In this document: positions 1 through 7,616 of the stretch, one piece after another
Layout: each line of letters begins with the position of its first letter
Position numbering within the stretch: position 1 is the first letter of the stretch
IMG/VR virus record: IMGVR_UViG_3300046328_000056
Coordinates: 1-64,000 of that record
Length of the DNA: 64,000 nt
DNA from: a virus
Reading direction: 5' to 3' (one strand)
Notes under the pieces: model-generated
The model's database searches: none
What the model saw: the letters and a program-made list of their open reading frames with translations, nothing else
What the model was told of the DNA's origin: nothing
Made by a program: the position numbers and the translations under genes

Positions 1-12
1 TTGTGTTGCCAT
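1..12 (-). CDS. 5' end of a leftward gene (M-A-T-Q...), cut by the window edge
   Basis: Only four codons, ATG GCA ACA CAA, lie in the window. A good Shine-Dalgarno AAGGAG sits 6 nt upstream of the ATG, right after the co-chaperonin gene, so this is a real translation start. By gene order the head genes come next. The capsid gene cut at the other edge of the window lacks its N-terminus, so this may be the start of that same gene (inference). Confidence 0.6.
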
Positions 13-22
13 GTGTTACTCC

Positions 23-436
23 TTATGCAGCTCGTGTGATGCCACGGGGGTCTTCCACAACTGCTTCAATCGAGTCATCGTTGATGATGCGAAATTCACG
101 GCCATGAATCTTCAGGCGGGTGCCTGAATTGGGGCGGACGATGACGAAGTCACCTTCCTTGCAGCTCGGTCCGCTGGGGAACCGGGTAGTGTCTTTGTAG
201 GCGTCGGGGCCTAGCTTGACCACAAACAACACGGGGGTCAGCACCTCTTCGTAGTGCATGGTTTGACCGGATTTAACAAGACCAATCTCGCTGTCGGAGA
301 ACTCTTCCATCGCCTCGGGGACAACGGTCAAGATGTGGAAAGTCTTGGGGTCAGGCAATTGCTTGGCTTTTTGCTCTGCGGTGGTATTCAAAATACCGGA
401 CAGGTCAACTGCCGCAACGTCAAATTCAGTCGTCAT
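23..436 (-). CDS. GroES-like co-chaperonin
   Basis: 137 aa. The C-terminal two thirds read like a cpn10 fold. A strand with VVKLGPDAY corresponds to the GroES 'VVAVGPG' strand, followed by CKEGDFVIV, a G-T-x-x-K-I-x-G-x-E-F turn and DDSIEAVVEDP, which matches the conserved end 'E-D-D-I-L-A-V-V'. Length is slightly above bacterial GroES (about 97 aa) because of an N-terminal extension. The likely role is to pair with host GroEL during folding of capsid protein, as T4 gp31 does; its place between portal and capsid genes fits. SD AAGGA precedes the start. The start overlaps the upstream 63-aa gene by 11 nt. The assignment comes from motif reading, not a search. Confidence 0.7.
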   Translation of the reverse strand: MTTEFDVAAVDLSGILNTTAEQKAKQLPDPKTFHILTVVPEAMEEFSDSEIGLVKSGQTMHYEEVLTPVLFVVKLGPDAYKDTTRFPSGPSCKEGDFVIVRPNSGTRLKIHGREFRIINDDSIEAVVEDPRGITRAA

Positions 437-617
437 TGTGGTTCCTTTGCACTAGCTCGTTGATGATGTTTTCTGCGTAGTTCAGACCTAGGATGACTCC
501 GCATACTTTTCTGTAGTCCTCAATGTTCTCAGCCCGGTTTGCAGCAACGTAAGCTTCACGTTCCTGCTTTAACTTGTTGATTTCATTGAAGATTACAGTG
601 ATTAGTTTGTCGCTCAC
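426..617 (-). CDS. small hypothetical helical protein
   Basis: 63 aa, predicted largely helical with charged residues. It contains the pattern D-Y-R-K-x-C-G-x-I-x-G-L, which I have seen in small proteins next to phage portal genes but cannot name. It overlaps the end of the portal gene by 4 nt and the start of the co-chaperonin gene by 11 nt, so it is translationally coupled within the packaging/head operon. Function unknown. Confidence 0.7.
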   Translation of the reverse strand: MSDKLITVIFNEINKLKQEREAYVAANRAENIEDYRKVCGVILGLNYAENIINELVQRNHNDD

Positions 618-3085
618 TTACTCTCCTTTTTGCTGGGCGGGTTTCGTTGCGCTGCCCGTTGCGCGTTTTGCACGGCCATTTGTGCCCGGTGTTTCGCAAT
701 GTCCACGCCCAAACGAGCACCTTCGGACTCTTGCGAGTGTTTCAGTTTGTCTTTTGCAGCGGCTGATGTAGCCGCGACCTGCATTGCAGCGATCTCTTTT
801 TGAGCCGCGATTCGAGATTCCTCGATACGAAGCTGGTCTGCCTTGGCAGCCGCCTCGATGGTTTGCTTCTGTTGCTTGAGCTTCAGCTCCTCCATCTTGA
901 TCTGGAGTTCTTGCATCTGCATCTGGACGATGGGGTCCTGCATCTGCTGCTGGGCTTGCTGTTGCTGAGCCTGTTGCTGATCGCGTTGTGTGATCTGAGC
1001 GGACGCCTGCGCCACCATCATGGCTACTTGGTCGGCCATCTCTGGAGACATCTGCTTGTTCTGCTCTTTGCTTGGCAGAGTTGTGCCCAGTGCCATCTCG
1101 ATCTGCTTGCGGTACTCGAACGCCATGTGCTCATTGATGTGAGCCATTGCTGCGGCCATGATCTGCTGCGCCATCGGATTCATCTGCATCAACTGCTGAA
1201 TCTTGGGGTTCTGGATTGCGGCCATGTGCGCCTGAATGTGGGCTTCATGGTTCTGCTCAACGAACGCCTTGACTGGCTTCATGGTCAACAGGTCTTGGTT
1301 CTCCTGCACTGGGTCTGTTGGTACTGCATCATCTTCAGTAGGCACAAGCTTGGCTGCGTTCTTGATACCCAGAACTTCAATCATCTGACGGTGCAACAAG
1401 GGCAGGTCATACAACTGAGGCGCTGACTGGGCCAACTGGAGGACGGCCTGATACTGCACGATCTTCTGCGCCATCGTTGCAGCGTTGGGGTCGCTCACTG
1501 GGATCACGTCCACAGAGTCGTAGTCAGCTTTCTTCGCCTTGCGGCCAGCTTCTTCTGGCTCGTATTCATACTCCTCGGGCGTATAGTCGGCGATGATGAC
1601 CTTGAGCAATTTGAACTCTTGCTTCATGGTGTAGTGCAGACGCGCTTGCACCGCTGTCATCACCTTCAATGTGCGCTCCAACAGGGCCAATGTGGTGCCC
1701 ACTGGGGCTTGGGCTGACATGTCGGACACATTCATATCACCGCTTGAGGCGAACTGACGGCCTTCAGACACAATGTTCTGGAACAGCGCGAACAGCACTT
1801 GTGATGGCTCTTTGTACGGTAGGGGCAGGATGTTGTCGCGGATTGAACCGCTTGGGACGTCTACATCTCGGAACTCTCCGGGCTGGATAGGTGTATCGTC
1901 ACCTTTGACGCGGAGACCACGAGATTTGAGACCCCCGGGTAAGTTCGAAAGTGTTCCTGCATCCACGAGTTGACGGATGAGCATCGTCGCGCTCTTCGCG
2001 TACCCGCCGATAAGGTGGATAAGACCGTAGCCATAGAAGCCAAAACCGGGGATGTATTGGTAGTGAACAAAGTGTTGTCGTTTAGTGTGAAGCACATCTC
2101 CTTCATACCAATTTCTCCGTATAGCCAGCACCTTGCGTGTGCCCTTCTCGATTGTCACAACGTATGGCAGGGCGATACCTGTCAGACGGCCCTTTTTATC
2201 TGTGTGCTCGAACCCACTCAGGTCCAAGTCAACGTGCATCTCAAGCACTCGGTAGCGATCATCTTGGAGTGCGCTCAGGCCCATCTCCTCGGCCTTTTGC
2301 TTCTCAACGTCGTCCAACTCGTAGGATGGCTCGCCCAGCTCTACGTCCATGTAGAACCCAGCCTCCATCAGCTTGGTCATCTCGTTCTCGGTCTTACGCA
2401 TGACATGCGTGACCCGCTCCGCAGACTCCAGATTGGACGCGCCATAGGGAACGACGATGTCCTCGGCTGGAATAAATACAGCAGCTTGGCGTCCTTTGCT
2501 TGGGTCGTAGTAAACCTTCTTGAACGCTGAGCCCGTGATGGGCAGGTTCCACAACATCTTCTCGTGCTCTGGCCGGTACTCGACCATCACTTCAGTCAGT
2601 TGATAGTTCATGTCCTCGCGCACGCGAGCGGCGGCTTCTTCACGCAGCACGTCGATGGCCCCAACGATCTGGGTCTTGACTGGCCCCATTGCTGGGAACG
2701 TCTCCATCATCGCCTCTGACTGGAAGCGCACAACTGACTCGGTGAGCATCGGGTGGAACACGCCACACGCACCCTGCCAAGGCTCAGTCCGATCTTCGTA
2801 CTTCAAGCCCAGCAGCTTCAGCCCGTCTACATACGTCTGAATCCAGTCGCGTCGGTCTTGGGTGTCCTTACCAAAATCTTCAACTAGGTCCATACCCAGT
2901 GACTGCAAGTCACCGTCGTCCATGAACTCGGCCAAGTTAGCATCGAACTCCTCGGCTGTGCCCTTGGTCTCTTCCTCCACCACCTCGCCATCGTCCTCGG
3001 GCTCCAGCTCCAACTCGATTTCGATCTCGGGTTCTTGGGTCAAGTCGGAGATGCCAACGGGGGCTGCGTATAAACCTTTTTCCAT
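614..3085 (-). CDS. portal protein
   Basis: 823 aa, the size of the large portals of short-tailed phages (P22 gp1 is 725 aa). The dodecameric portal is the packaging vertex and the docking site for terminase and tail. The order TerS-TerL-portal is canonical. An acidic N-terminal stretch (about residues 18-60) precedes the conserved core with the segment E-P-W-Q-G-A-C-G-V-F-H-P. The C-terminus (about residues 640-810) is a Q/M/A-rich helical barrel-like region with long runs of Q, K and E. SD AAGGA precedes the ATG. The Q-rich tail causes long, leucine-rich open frames on the opposite strand, which are shadows. Family assignment is by context and general resemblance. Confidence 0.85.
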   Translation of the reverse strand: MEKGLYAAPVGISDLTQEPEIEIELELEPEDDGEVVEEETKGTAEEFDANLAEFMDDGDLQSLGMDLVEDFGKDTQDRRDWIQTYVDGLKLLGLKYEDRTEPWQGACGVFHPMLTESVVRFQSEAMMETFPAMGPVKTQIVGAIDVLREEAAARVREDMNYQLTEVMVEYRPEHEKMLWNLPITGSAFKKVYYDPSKGRQAAVFIPAEDIVVPYGASNLESAERVTHVMRKTENEMTKLMEAGFYMDVELGEPSYELDDVEKQKAEEMGLSALQDDRYRVLEMHVDLDLSGFEHTDKKGRLTGIALPYVVTIEKGTRKVLAIRRNWYEGDVLHTKRQHFVHYQYIPGFGFYGYGLIHLIGGYAKSATMLIRQLVDAGTLSNLPGGLKSRGLRVKGDDTPIQPGEFRDVDVPSGSIRDNILPLPYKEPSQVLFALFQNIVSEGRQFASSGDMNVSDMSAQAPVGTTLALLERTLKVMTAVQARLHYTMKQEFKLLKVIIADYTPEEYEYEPEEAGRKAKKADYDSVDVIPVSDPNAATMAQKIVQYQAVLQLAQSAPQLYDLPLLHRQMIEVLGIKNAAKLVPTEDDAVPTDPVQENQDLLTMKPVKAFVEQNHEAHIQAHMAAIQNPKIQQLMQMNPMAQQIMAAAMAHINEHMAFEYRKQIEMALGTTLPSKEQNKQMSPEMADQVAMMVAQASAQITQRDQQQAQQQQAQQQMQDPIVQMQMQELQIKMEELKLKQQKQTIEAAAKADQLRIEESRIAAQKEIAAMQVAATSAAAKDKLKHSQESEGARLGVDIAKHRAQMAVQNAQRAAQRNPPSKKESK

Positions 3086-3094
3086 GATGTGTCC

Positions 3095-4615
3095 TTACAC
3101 TGTGTAGTACCGCTCTTTGCGGTGGCTTTTGAACCATTGAATCTCTTCGGGCTCGTCGGTGGGCAGACGTAAAAAGCCCCCAGCCCGGAATCTCATGAGG
3201 GCCAGAGTTGTTGCGTCAACCAAGTCATCGTGCTCGCCTGACGGGAACGCAGCAATCTCGTCCACTAACTCTTCAGCCCATCGTGTACGGGGAACCCATA
3301 CTTTTCCAGACGCAATTATGTCCGAGACTGAGTTCAAGCGGGCGATTTTGTCCTGACCTTTTGACGGGGTGTAGTCCTGCACGGGTATGCCCATCGCACG
3401 TAGTTCATAGATCAGCGGCGCACCGGTCGCCTTCTTCTCGATCAACAGTCCGTCGGGCTCGTACATGTTGTACTCCTTGAGCACGTCGCGCTTCAGCTCC
3501 ACCCACTCGACCCGCTTCTTGTACGTGTTGAGCAAGATGATGTTCTTGGTCTGGTCTTTGTGATGCGTGAAGATGCCCCACGTCGTCCCAGCGGAGTAGT
3601 CGGCCCGTTGGTTTTTCTCAAAGGCCGTGTCCCATGTCTGGAGGATGTATTCGCACTGGGGCGGGTCGTCCTCTTCCCACCACTGCCACCAATCGCGCTT
3701 GACAATCGCTGACTCGTTGCCCACTGGGTTCTGCTGGTACTGGGCTTGCCACTTACTATTAGGCAGTTCCTCCCGCAGGGCTTCCAATTCGTCGAACGAC
3801 CAGAACTCTGGCCACAGGGGGTTGCCACTAGGCAGGATGGCCGGGAACTCAATGACCTCCCACTCCTCGCCACTGCGTGCAGCCGCTGCTTTAATCACTT
3901 GGCCGGTCAGATCGCGCTGAGCCCAGCGCGTCATCACGATCACAATCGCCCCACCCGGCTGCAAACGCTGCCGGGGTCCGGATGTGTACCATTCATACAC
4001 CTTGTCATACACATCGGGGTTGGTAGCCGCCATCGCAGCCTCTTGTTCCGAGTGCGGGTCATCAATAATCAGCACGTCCGCACCTTTACCGGTCACCGCA
4101 CCGCCCACACCAATAGCGAAATAGTCGCCGCCCTTGGATGTGTTCCACCGGCCAGCCGCTTTTGAGTCACTTTGCAGGTTCAGGTCGGGGAAAATGTCGT
4201 GATAGACCTCGGAATCGACCAAATTTCGCACTTTTCGACCGAAACCCACCGCCAATTCAGCAGTGTGGGACGCCTGAATCACTTTTTTGTGTGGAAATTG
4301 GCCCAAAAACCAAGCCGGGAGCAGGTAGGACGCGAATTCTGACTTCGTATGGCGGGGTGGCATGTTGATGATGAGCCGTTTGCACTCACCTCTGGCCACT
4401 CGCTCGAACGCTTCAGCCATTCTCTTGTGGTGACGGCCTGAAATGAAGGTCGGCCAGACCTTTTCCACGAACTTGATGAACCTCGTCTGGCAAAGCTCAC
4501 GGTCTTTGAGCTTCTCCAACTTGGTTAGCTGTGCTTCAAGAGTACGAAGATCGGAGTCTGTCAGCTTCCCCGAGTTAATCAGGGTCTCGATGTCCTTGAG
4601 TGAGACGTCACTCAT
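3095..4615 (-). CDS. terminase large subunit
   Basis: 506 aa, full length for the family. The N-terminal ATPase has a Walker A-like MPPRHTKS (residues 85-92) and Walker B VLIIDDPHSE (181-190). The C-terminal RNase H-like nuclease shows the acidic residues expected: D329 in QTWDTAF, E393 in LIEKKATG and the D463/D464/D467 cluster in EHDDLVDATT. The enzyme cuts concatemeric DNA and pumps it through the portal. Its start overlaps the end of the small subunit by 8 nt, with SD GAGGT. No frameshift or missing motif. Confidence 0.95.
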   Translation of the reverse strand: MSDVSLKDIETLINSGKLTDSDLRTLEAQLTKLEKLKDRELCQTRFIKFVEKVWPTFISGRHHKRMAEAFERVARGECKRLIINMPPRHTKSEFASYLLPAWFLGQFPHKKVIQASHTAELAVGFGRKVRNLVDSEVYHDIFPDLNLQSDSKAAGRWNTSKGGDYFAIGVGGAVTGKGADVLIIDDPHSEQEAAMAATNPDVYDKVYEWYTSGPRQRLQPGGAIVIVMTRWAQRDLTGQVIKAAAARSGEEWEVIEFPAILPSGNPLWPEFWSFDELEALREELPNSKWQAQYQQNPVGNESAIVKRDWWQWWEEDDPPQCEYILQTWDTAFEKNQRADYSAGTTWGIFTHHKDQTKNIILLNTYKKRVEWVELKRDVLKEYNMYEPDGLLIEKKATGAPLIYELRAMGIPVQDYTPSKGQDKIARLNSVSDIIASGKVWVPRTRWAEELVDEIAAFPSGEHDDLVDATTLALMRFRAGGFLRLPTDEPEEIQWFKSHRKERYYTV

Positions 4616-5264
4616 CGGTTTCTACCTCGGAATCCGAGGTACGTTTTGTTTGTTCCACTGGCTCGACTGGCCCCAACTGCATTTCCAGATCATCAATGGG
4701 TTTGACATCAATGACTTCCGCATTGAGCAGCCGCTTGACCCGCTCTTTAATAGAGTCTTCCAGCGCACTGGAGGTTGTGTGGTGAACCGTGATCTCGCTG
4801 CGTTCGGTGAAAAGGCCGATGTCTGAGTGCTTGCCCAGCAGTTCGAGCGCCTTCAATTCAATCTTCGGGTCGCCGTTGTCGGCCAGCTCAATGAGCTTGT
4901 TTGTTATGAAATTGCGGGCTTGGAGCGCATCCGAGAACGCTTGGAAGTCAAAGCGCTTGACCAAATGGTGAGCCGCCGCAGCTTCTGCTGACTTAGAAAT
5001 AGTCTTGGGTGTCTGGGGTTTGCCTGCGCCTGTGATGAGATCAGCAGCTTTAGTCAGGTCGCCTTCGCCGAAATCTATGCTTGGGCCGAGTGCATCAATG
5101 AGGTCTACGGTGTTGACAGCGATGGCTATGCTATCCGCATGAGTCTTGGGTTGCTCATCGGTCAGGTCAAAGGGAACAGGGTGTTCCGTCGTAGGCTCAA
5201 TTTGAATCATAGGCACCAAAGTAAATTGGGAGTGGGCGAAATGTAGCAGAAAAAATTTATACAT
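4608..5264 (-). CDS. terminase small subunit
   Basis: 218 aa from the start chosen here. The role is inferred from position directly before TerL with an 8-nt overlap, size, and a charged helical C-terminus; DNA recognition for packaging is the expected function. Two starts are possible. The ATG at 5264 has an excellent SD (GAGGGAG, 5-nt spacer) but adds a hydrophobic stretch beginning M-Y-K-F-F-L-L. The ATG at 5210 gives a more typical 200-aa protein but has no clear SD. A segment of about residues 100-150 (A-x-N-F-I-T-N-K-L-I-E-L-A-D) is a likely helix-turn-helix or oligomer region. Confidence 0.75.
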   Translation of the reverse strand: MYKFFLLHFAHSQFTLVPMIQIEPTTEHPVPFDLTDEQPKTHADSIAIAVNTVDLIDALGPSIDFGEGDLTKAADLITGAGKPQTPKTISKSAEAAAAHHLVKRFDFQAFSDALQARNFITNKLIELADNGDPKIELKALELLGKHSDIGLFTERSEITVHHTTSSALEDSIKERVKRLLNAEVIDVKPIDDLEMQLGPVEPVEQTKRTSDSEVETDE

Positions 5265-5495
5265 GACAACTCCCTCATGTATAGAAAATTGCAAAATTTT
5301 TATACGACACCTTTTGGGTCCCTTGACGGGGGGTGTTTTGGAAAATGGAAATACACCGGGGGTGTAGAAAAAAGTAATAGGGGTAGGGGGGTAAAGTTGA
5401 AAAATGCGGATCGGGTGTGCGACACAGTGTGTATGGGGTCCCCACCTCCCCTTGCTGAGAATCGGGGTGCATGGGGTCTGTCTCGGCGCTCGGTC

Positions 5496-5506
5496 TAACA
5501 TTGTTA
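5496..5506. promoter_or_regulatory. operator-like palindrome, copy 1
   Basis: Exact TAACATTGTTA with flanking C/G extending the dyad to 13 bp. It lies about 40 bp upstream of the -35 of the rightward promoter and between the divergent transcription units. Family described under the repeat entry at 5496-24334. Confidence 0.85.
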
Positions 5507-5544
5507 GGCCATTCCCCCATATTTAATTTTTGTTTCCCCAAAAC

Positions 5545-5574
5545 TTGCATTATACCCTTATTTGGTGGTACAAT
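5545..5574 (+). promoter_or_regulatory. sigma-70-like promoter for the 5651 gene
   Basis: TTGCAT at 5545-5550, an 18-bp spacer ending in GGTGG, and TACAAT at 5569-5574. The GGTACAATAT around the -10 is the same as in the promoter at 7288, so they are probably read by the same polymerase. Transcription would start near 5581, giving a leader of about 70 nt with the palindrome CCCGCTAGCGGG. Confidence 0.6.
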
Positions 5575-5650
5575 ATAACCATGCAAACAAACAAGGTTGC
5601 ATCCCGCTAGCGGGTTTGCTAGTAGTTAGAAAATCAGAAGGTATTTCAAA

Positions 5651-6124
5651 ATGACAAACTTAGTTATCACTCCTAACATTGTTACACTCGCCCAACTGCG
5701 TTCCGATGTGGCAGACACAACGAAACGACAATATGGTGCGATCAAGGCTTACGCCATCCGCCTCTGCGATGAATTGCCCCTTGGATGGTATGAGGTAGAG
5801 CACAGTGACGTCACCGACGAAGCAAAGCCCACGTTAGCAGAAGCAACCGCGTTTCGCGCGGCACTCAAAGAAGCGGGACACTCTAACCCGTCGGTCATGT
5901 GGACGCGCGTTCGCAATGAGGCACGAACACACATCGAAGGTGCACCGGAAAAGGGCGCGAATGCCAAGACTTCGATTCAGCTCAGAATGATAACTGACTT
6001 GACTAAGCTCTATCGTGCGGGTAAACGTGAGGAAGGTCTCAGCACTGCCCAAGCAAACGCCATGACCCATATTGCCTCTGCGTTAACTGCTCTTAATGTT
6101 GACCTGAGCATGATTGTTAAGTAA
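5651..6124 (+). CDS. hypothetical protein, first rightward gene
   Basis: 157 aa. Not recognised. It is a mixed-charge, mostly helical protein rich in Ala and Thr, with no membrane segment or cysteine motif. It is the sole gene between its own promoter (5545) and a double terminator (6131-6192), so it is made as a separate short transcript. That is typical of very early host-takeover or immunity-type genes (inference only). SD is AGAAGG, about 10 nt from the ATG. Confidence 0.75.
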   Translation: MTNLVITPNIVTLAQLRSDVADTTKRQYGAIKAYAIRLCDELPLGWYEVEHSDVTDEAKPTLAEATAFRAALKEAGHSNPSVMWTRVRNEARTHIEGAPEKGANAKTSIQLRMITDLTKLYRAGKREEGLSTAQANAMTHIASALTALNVDLSMIVK

Positions 6125-6130
6125 TCCAAG

Positions 6131-6192
6131 AGCCTAGGGTAAACCCCTAGGCTTTCTCTCGTACCCGTAGCCCGCTTCGTGCGGGCTTTTTT
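6131..6192 (+). terminator. double rho-independent terminator
   Basis: Two hairpins in a row after the 5651 gene. AGCCTAGGG/CCCTAGGCT pair at 6131-6153. AGCCCGC/GCGGGCT with loop TTCGT at 6169-6187 is followed by a run of six T. Confidence 0.9.
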
Positions 6193-6230
6193 GCGTCTGC
6201 ACGAACTTGTTCGGGCAGTCGAACCTTGCC

Positions 6231-6241
6231 TAACATTGTTA
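6231..6241. promoter_or_regulatory. operator-like palindrome, copy 2
   Basis: Exact TAACATTGTTA, extended to CCTAACATTGTTAGG (15-bp dyad). It is followed at once by an iteron (GCTTTGTTACGTTT). Confidence 0.85.
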
Positions 6242-6290
6242 GGCTTTGTTACGTTTCGGTAATGTTACGTTTCAGTGCGAAGTCGGGACC

Positions 6291-6405
6291 TGCACCAGTT
6301 CTTCGGGCGGACGTAGCCACCGGTGATAGACTGCACGCAGTCTATCAGTTTTTTCGCCGCTTGTCAAGCCCTTCATGCACCAGTTCTTCGGGTGGGCGTA
6401 GCGAC
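6291..6405 (+). repeat. 30-bp direct repeat pair
   Basis: TGCACCAGTTCTTCGGG followed by a GC-rich tail occurs at 6291-6320 and again at 6376-6405, with a few mismatches in the tail. The terminator hairpin at 6324 lies between the copies. Confidence 0.85.
6324..6355 (+). terminator. rho-independent terminator between direct repeats
   Basis: Perfect 10-bp stem TGATAGACTG/CAGTCTATCA with a 4-nt loop, followed by GTTTTTT. There is no gene just upstream, so it probably insulates the region or ends a short untranslated transcript. Confidence 0.8.
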
Positions 6406-6411
6406 CAAGCC

Positions 6412-6422
6412 TAACATTGTTA
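6412..6422. promoter_or_regulatory. operator-like palindrome, copy 3
   Basis: Exact TAACATTGTTA in non-coding DNA, right after the second 30-bp direct repeat and before two iterons. Confidence 0.85.
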
Positions 6423-6805
6423 TGGTTTCGGGCTTGTATTGTTACGTTTTTTGGCTTTGTTACGTTTTCGGGTGTCTTTGTTATACCACACATCGCTGTA
6501 AGTCCTTGATTCATAAGCAATGTTACATGTTACGTTTTTTTCGGGAAAAATATGAAAACCTGTCAAGTAGCGGAAGGCTCACCAAGTGCGAAACAAACGT
6601 GGTCTGCGCAAAAACCAAAATTTTCCCCCCGCACTCTTTTTTTAATTATTTCATAACTTTACTACAATACATATCTTTCTCTATCTTTTTTCCTTTCCAA
6701 CCCCTATATTTGTTGGACTCCCTTATGTTACGCCACTGTCCAAAAAAACGTAACAAATGGCCCTTTTTTTGTAACAAAGCCAAAAAACGTAACAAAGCAA
6801 AACGC

Positions 6806-6834
6806 TTGCACCCATAACAATGTTATGTTACAAT
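6806..6834 (+). promoter_or_regulatory. promoter of the ribbon-helix-helix gene with the operator in its spacer
   Basis: TTGCAC (6806-6811), a 17-bp spacer, TACAAT (6829-6834). The palindrome TAACAATGTTA (copy 4, 6815-6825) lies fully inside the spacer, where a bound protein would exclude RNA polymerase. The expected start site is about 20 nt before the ATG at 6861. Confidence 0.8.
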
Positions 6835-6860
6835 ACATGTCCAATCATCAGGAGTTCACC

Positions 6861-7283
6861 ATGAAACCAGTCCAATCCGTTCGCACCTCCAAAACCGTCT
6901 CTGTCACCGTATCCGCAAAACTCCACGCGCAAGTCGTAACATTTGCCCAACTGCGCCGCCTCTCAGTTTCGTCCGTGTTCAACCAAGCCCTGCTCGAATA
7001 CCTCGACACCCGCACCTATCTGCGCACACCCGACATCCGCGAGATGCTCAAAGCCACCGACAACCAAGTACCCAAGCGAGACCACGCCCTCGTCGCCGCC
7101 ATGAAACACGAGTCCGCTCGCACTGCGCTCGAAGCCCTAGCCCAAGAACAAGGCCACACAGTATCCGCGCTCATGCGCCGCGCACTGTATGAATACACCA
7201 AACCCGATGGCGCTACACCAATCGACCCGCTTACAACTGTTGACGCATGGGGAGACCAGCCTCGCACTTTGCCCAAGACTTGA
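6861..7283 (+). CDS. tandem ribbon-helix-helix DNA-binding protein, probable repressor
   Basis: 140 aa from the ATG with SD AGGAG. An in-frame ATG at 6825 lies inside the palindrome but has no SD. Two modules look like ribbon-helix-helix units, each a short strand followed by two helices. The first is about residues 10-48 (KTVSVTVSAKLHAQVV, then SVSSVFNQALLEYL). The second is about residues 77-117 (ARTALEALAQ, then HTVSALMRRALYEY). Such proteins usually dimerise and insert the strands into the major groove of short inverted repeats. Its own promoter holds the palindrome, which suggests autorepression and control of the 16 other sites. Family reading is from pattern, and the target is inferred. 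Confidence 0.65.
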   Translation: MKPVQSVRTSKTVSVTVSAKLHAQVVTFAQLRRLSVSSVFNQALLEYLDTRTYLRTPDIREMLKATDNQVPKRDHALVAAMKHESARTALEALAQEQGHTVSALMRRALYEYTKPDGATPIDPLTTVDAWGDQPRTLPKT

Positions 7284-7287
7284 TCGC

Positions 7288-7316
7288 TTGACTTACATGT
7301 AACATCGTGGTACAAT
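7288..7316 (+). promoter_or_regulatory. strong promoter, twin of the one at 10705
   Basis: TTGACT (7288-7293), 17-bp spacer, TACAAT (7311-7316). The spacer holds ATGTAACATCGTGG, nearly the same as in the 10705 promoter, with an imperfect version of the palindrome (TAACATCGTGG). It drives the small-gene operon starting at 7410. Confidence 0.85.
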
Positions 7317-7364
7317 ATAGGTTGGAGGGGAAAAAACGTAACAAAGCCCCTTCAAACCCGCCCA

Positions 7365-7375
7365 TAACAATGTTA
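7365..7375. promoter_or_regulatory. operator-like palindrome, copy 5
   Basis: Exact TAACAATGTTA in the 5' leader of the 7410 gene, between two iteron copies (7331 and 7382) and about 50 bp downstream of the -10 at 7311, where a bound protein would block elongation. Confidence 0.85.
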
Positions 7376-7409
7376 TGGCTCAAAATGTAACAAAGCAAAA
7401 GGTTAGAAG

Positions 7410-7613
7410 ATGATTACCAATGAGTTCGACACGCACGACGACAAGTACACCATCCGTTCATTCGGCAACGGTTGGGCATACGAGGTTATCCACAATGCCA
7501 CCAACGAAAGCCTGTGGTTCCAAGACCATGACGCAGACCAACTGCGCACCGACACCGCCAACTTCGAGGACACCTGTGCCCTTGACCAACACTTTGAATG
7601 CTTGGAGGGCTGA
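7410..7613 (+). CDS. small hypothetical protein
   Basis: 67 aa, acidic, with several Asp/His and Trp residues. Not recognised. First gene of the early small-gene operon behind the 7288 promoter. A purine-rich SD (AAAAGG) precedes the ATG. Stops 3 nt before the next ATG. Confidence 0.7.
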   Translation: MITNEFDTHDDKYTIRSFGNGWAYEVIHNATNESLWFQDHDADQLRTDTANFEDTCALDQHFECLEG

Positions 7614-7616
7614 GCC

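Larger units (their letters stand above)
5265..5650. other. divergent intergenic control region
   Basis: 386 bp without a gene between the leftward packaging operon and the rightward gene at 5651. It holds one exact palindrome (5496-5506) and a rightward promoter (5545-5574). A leftward -10 candidate TATAAT (complement of 5549-5554) lies inside the rightward promoter but has only a poor -35. A perfect 12-bp palindrome CCCGCTAGCGGG (5603-5614) lies in the leader of the 5651 gene. A leftward TATAAA at 5299-5304 is also close to the TerS start. Homopurine/homopyrimidine tracts (runs of C and G) fill 5325-5400. Confidence 0.7.
6243..6802. repeat. iteron-like repeats, consensus AAAACGTAACAAAGC
   Basis: In one orientation GCTTTGTTACGTTT-type copies occur near 6243, 6261, 6438, 6454 and 6529. 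In the opposite orientation AAAACGTAACAAAGC-type copies occur near 6745, 6768 and 6783, with two more downstream at 7331 and 7382. Some copies are shorter or degenerate. The two orientations face each other across the AT-rich segment. The core GTAACA is the same as half of the TAACA-TGTTA palindrome, so a common binding protein is possible. Confidence 0.7.
6125..6860 (+). other. non-coding control region, possible replication origin
   Basis: 736 bp with no gene I can support. It contains a double terminator (6131-6192), two palindromes (6231, 6412), a 30-bp direct repeat pair (6291, 6376), a further terminator (6324), and a cluster of TTGTTACG-type iterons (6243-6802). An AT-rich stretch of about 100 bp (6625-6725) is followed by a promoter with the palindrome in its spacer (6806-6834). 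Iterons next to AT-rich DNA are what a replication origin usually looks like, but regulatory half-sites explain them equally well. A 164-codon open frame here lacks an SD and has odd composition, so I reject it. Confidence 0.6.

Noticed and set aside
800-1426. Leu/His-rich 208-codon frame opposite the portal gene
   Set aside because: It is the complement of the Gln-rich portal C-terminus; composition and position explain it as a shadow.
5323-5351. TTGACG at 5323 as a rightward promoter
   Set aside because: No acceptable -10 at 16-18 bp.
6323-6817. 164-codon rightward open frame in the control region
   Set aside because: No SD, odd Cys/Phe-rich composition, and it runs through terminator, repeats, iterons and promoter elements.
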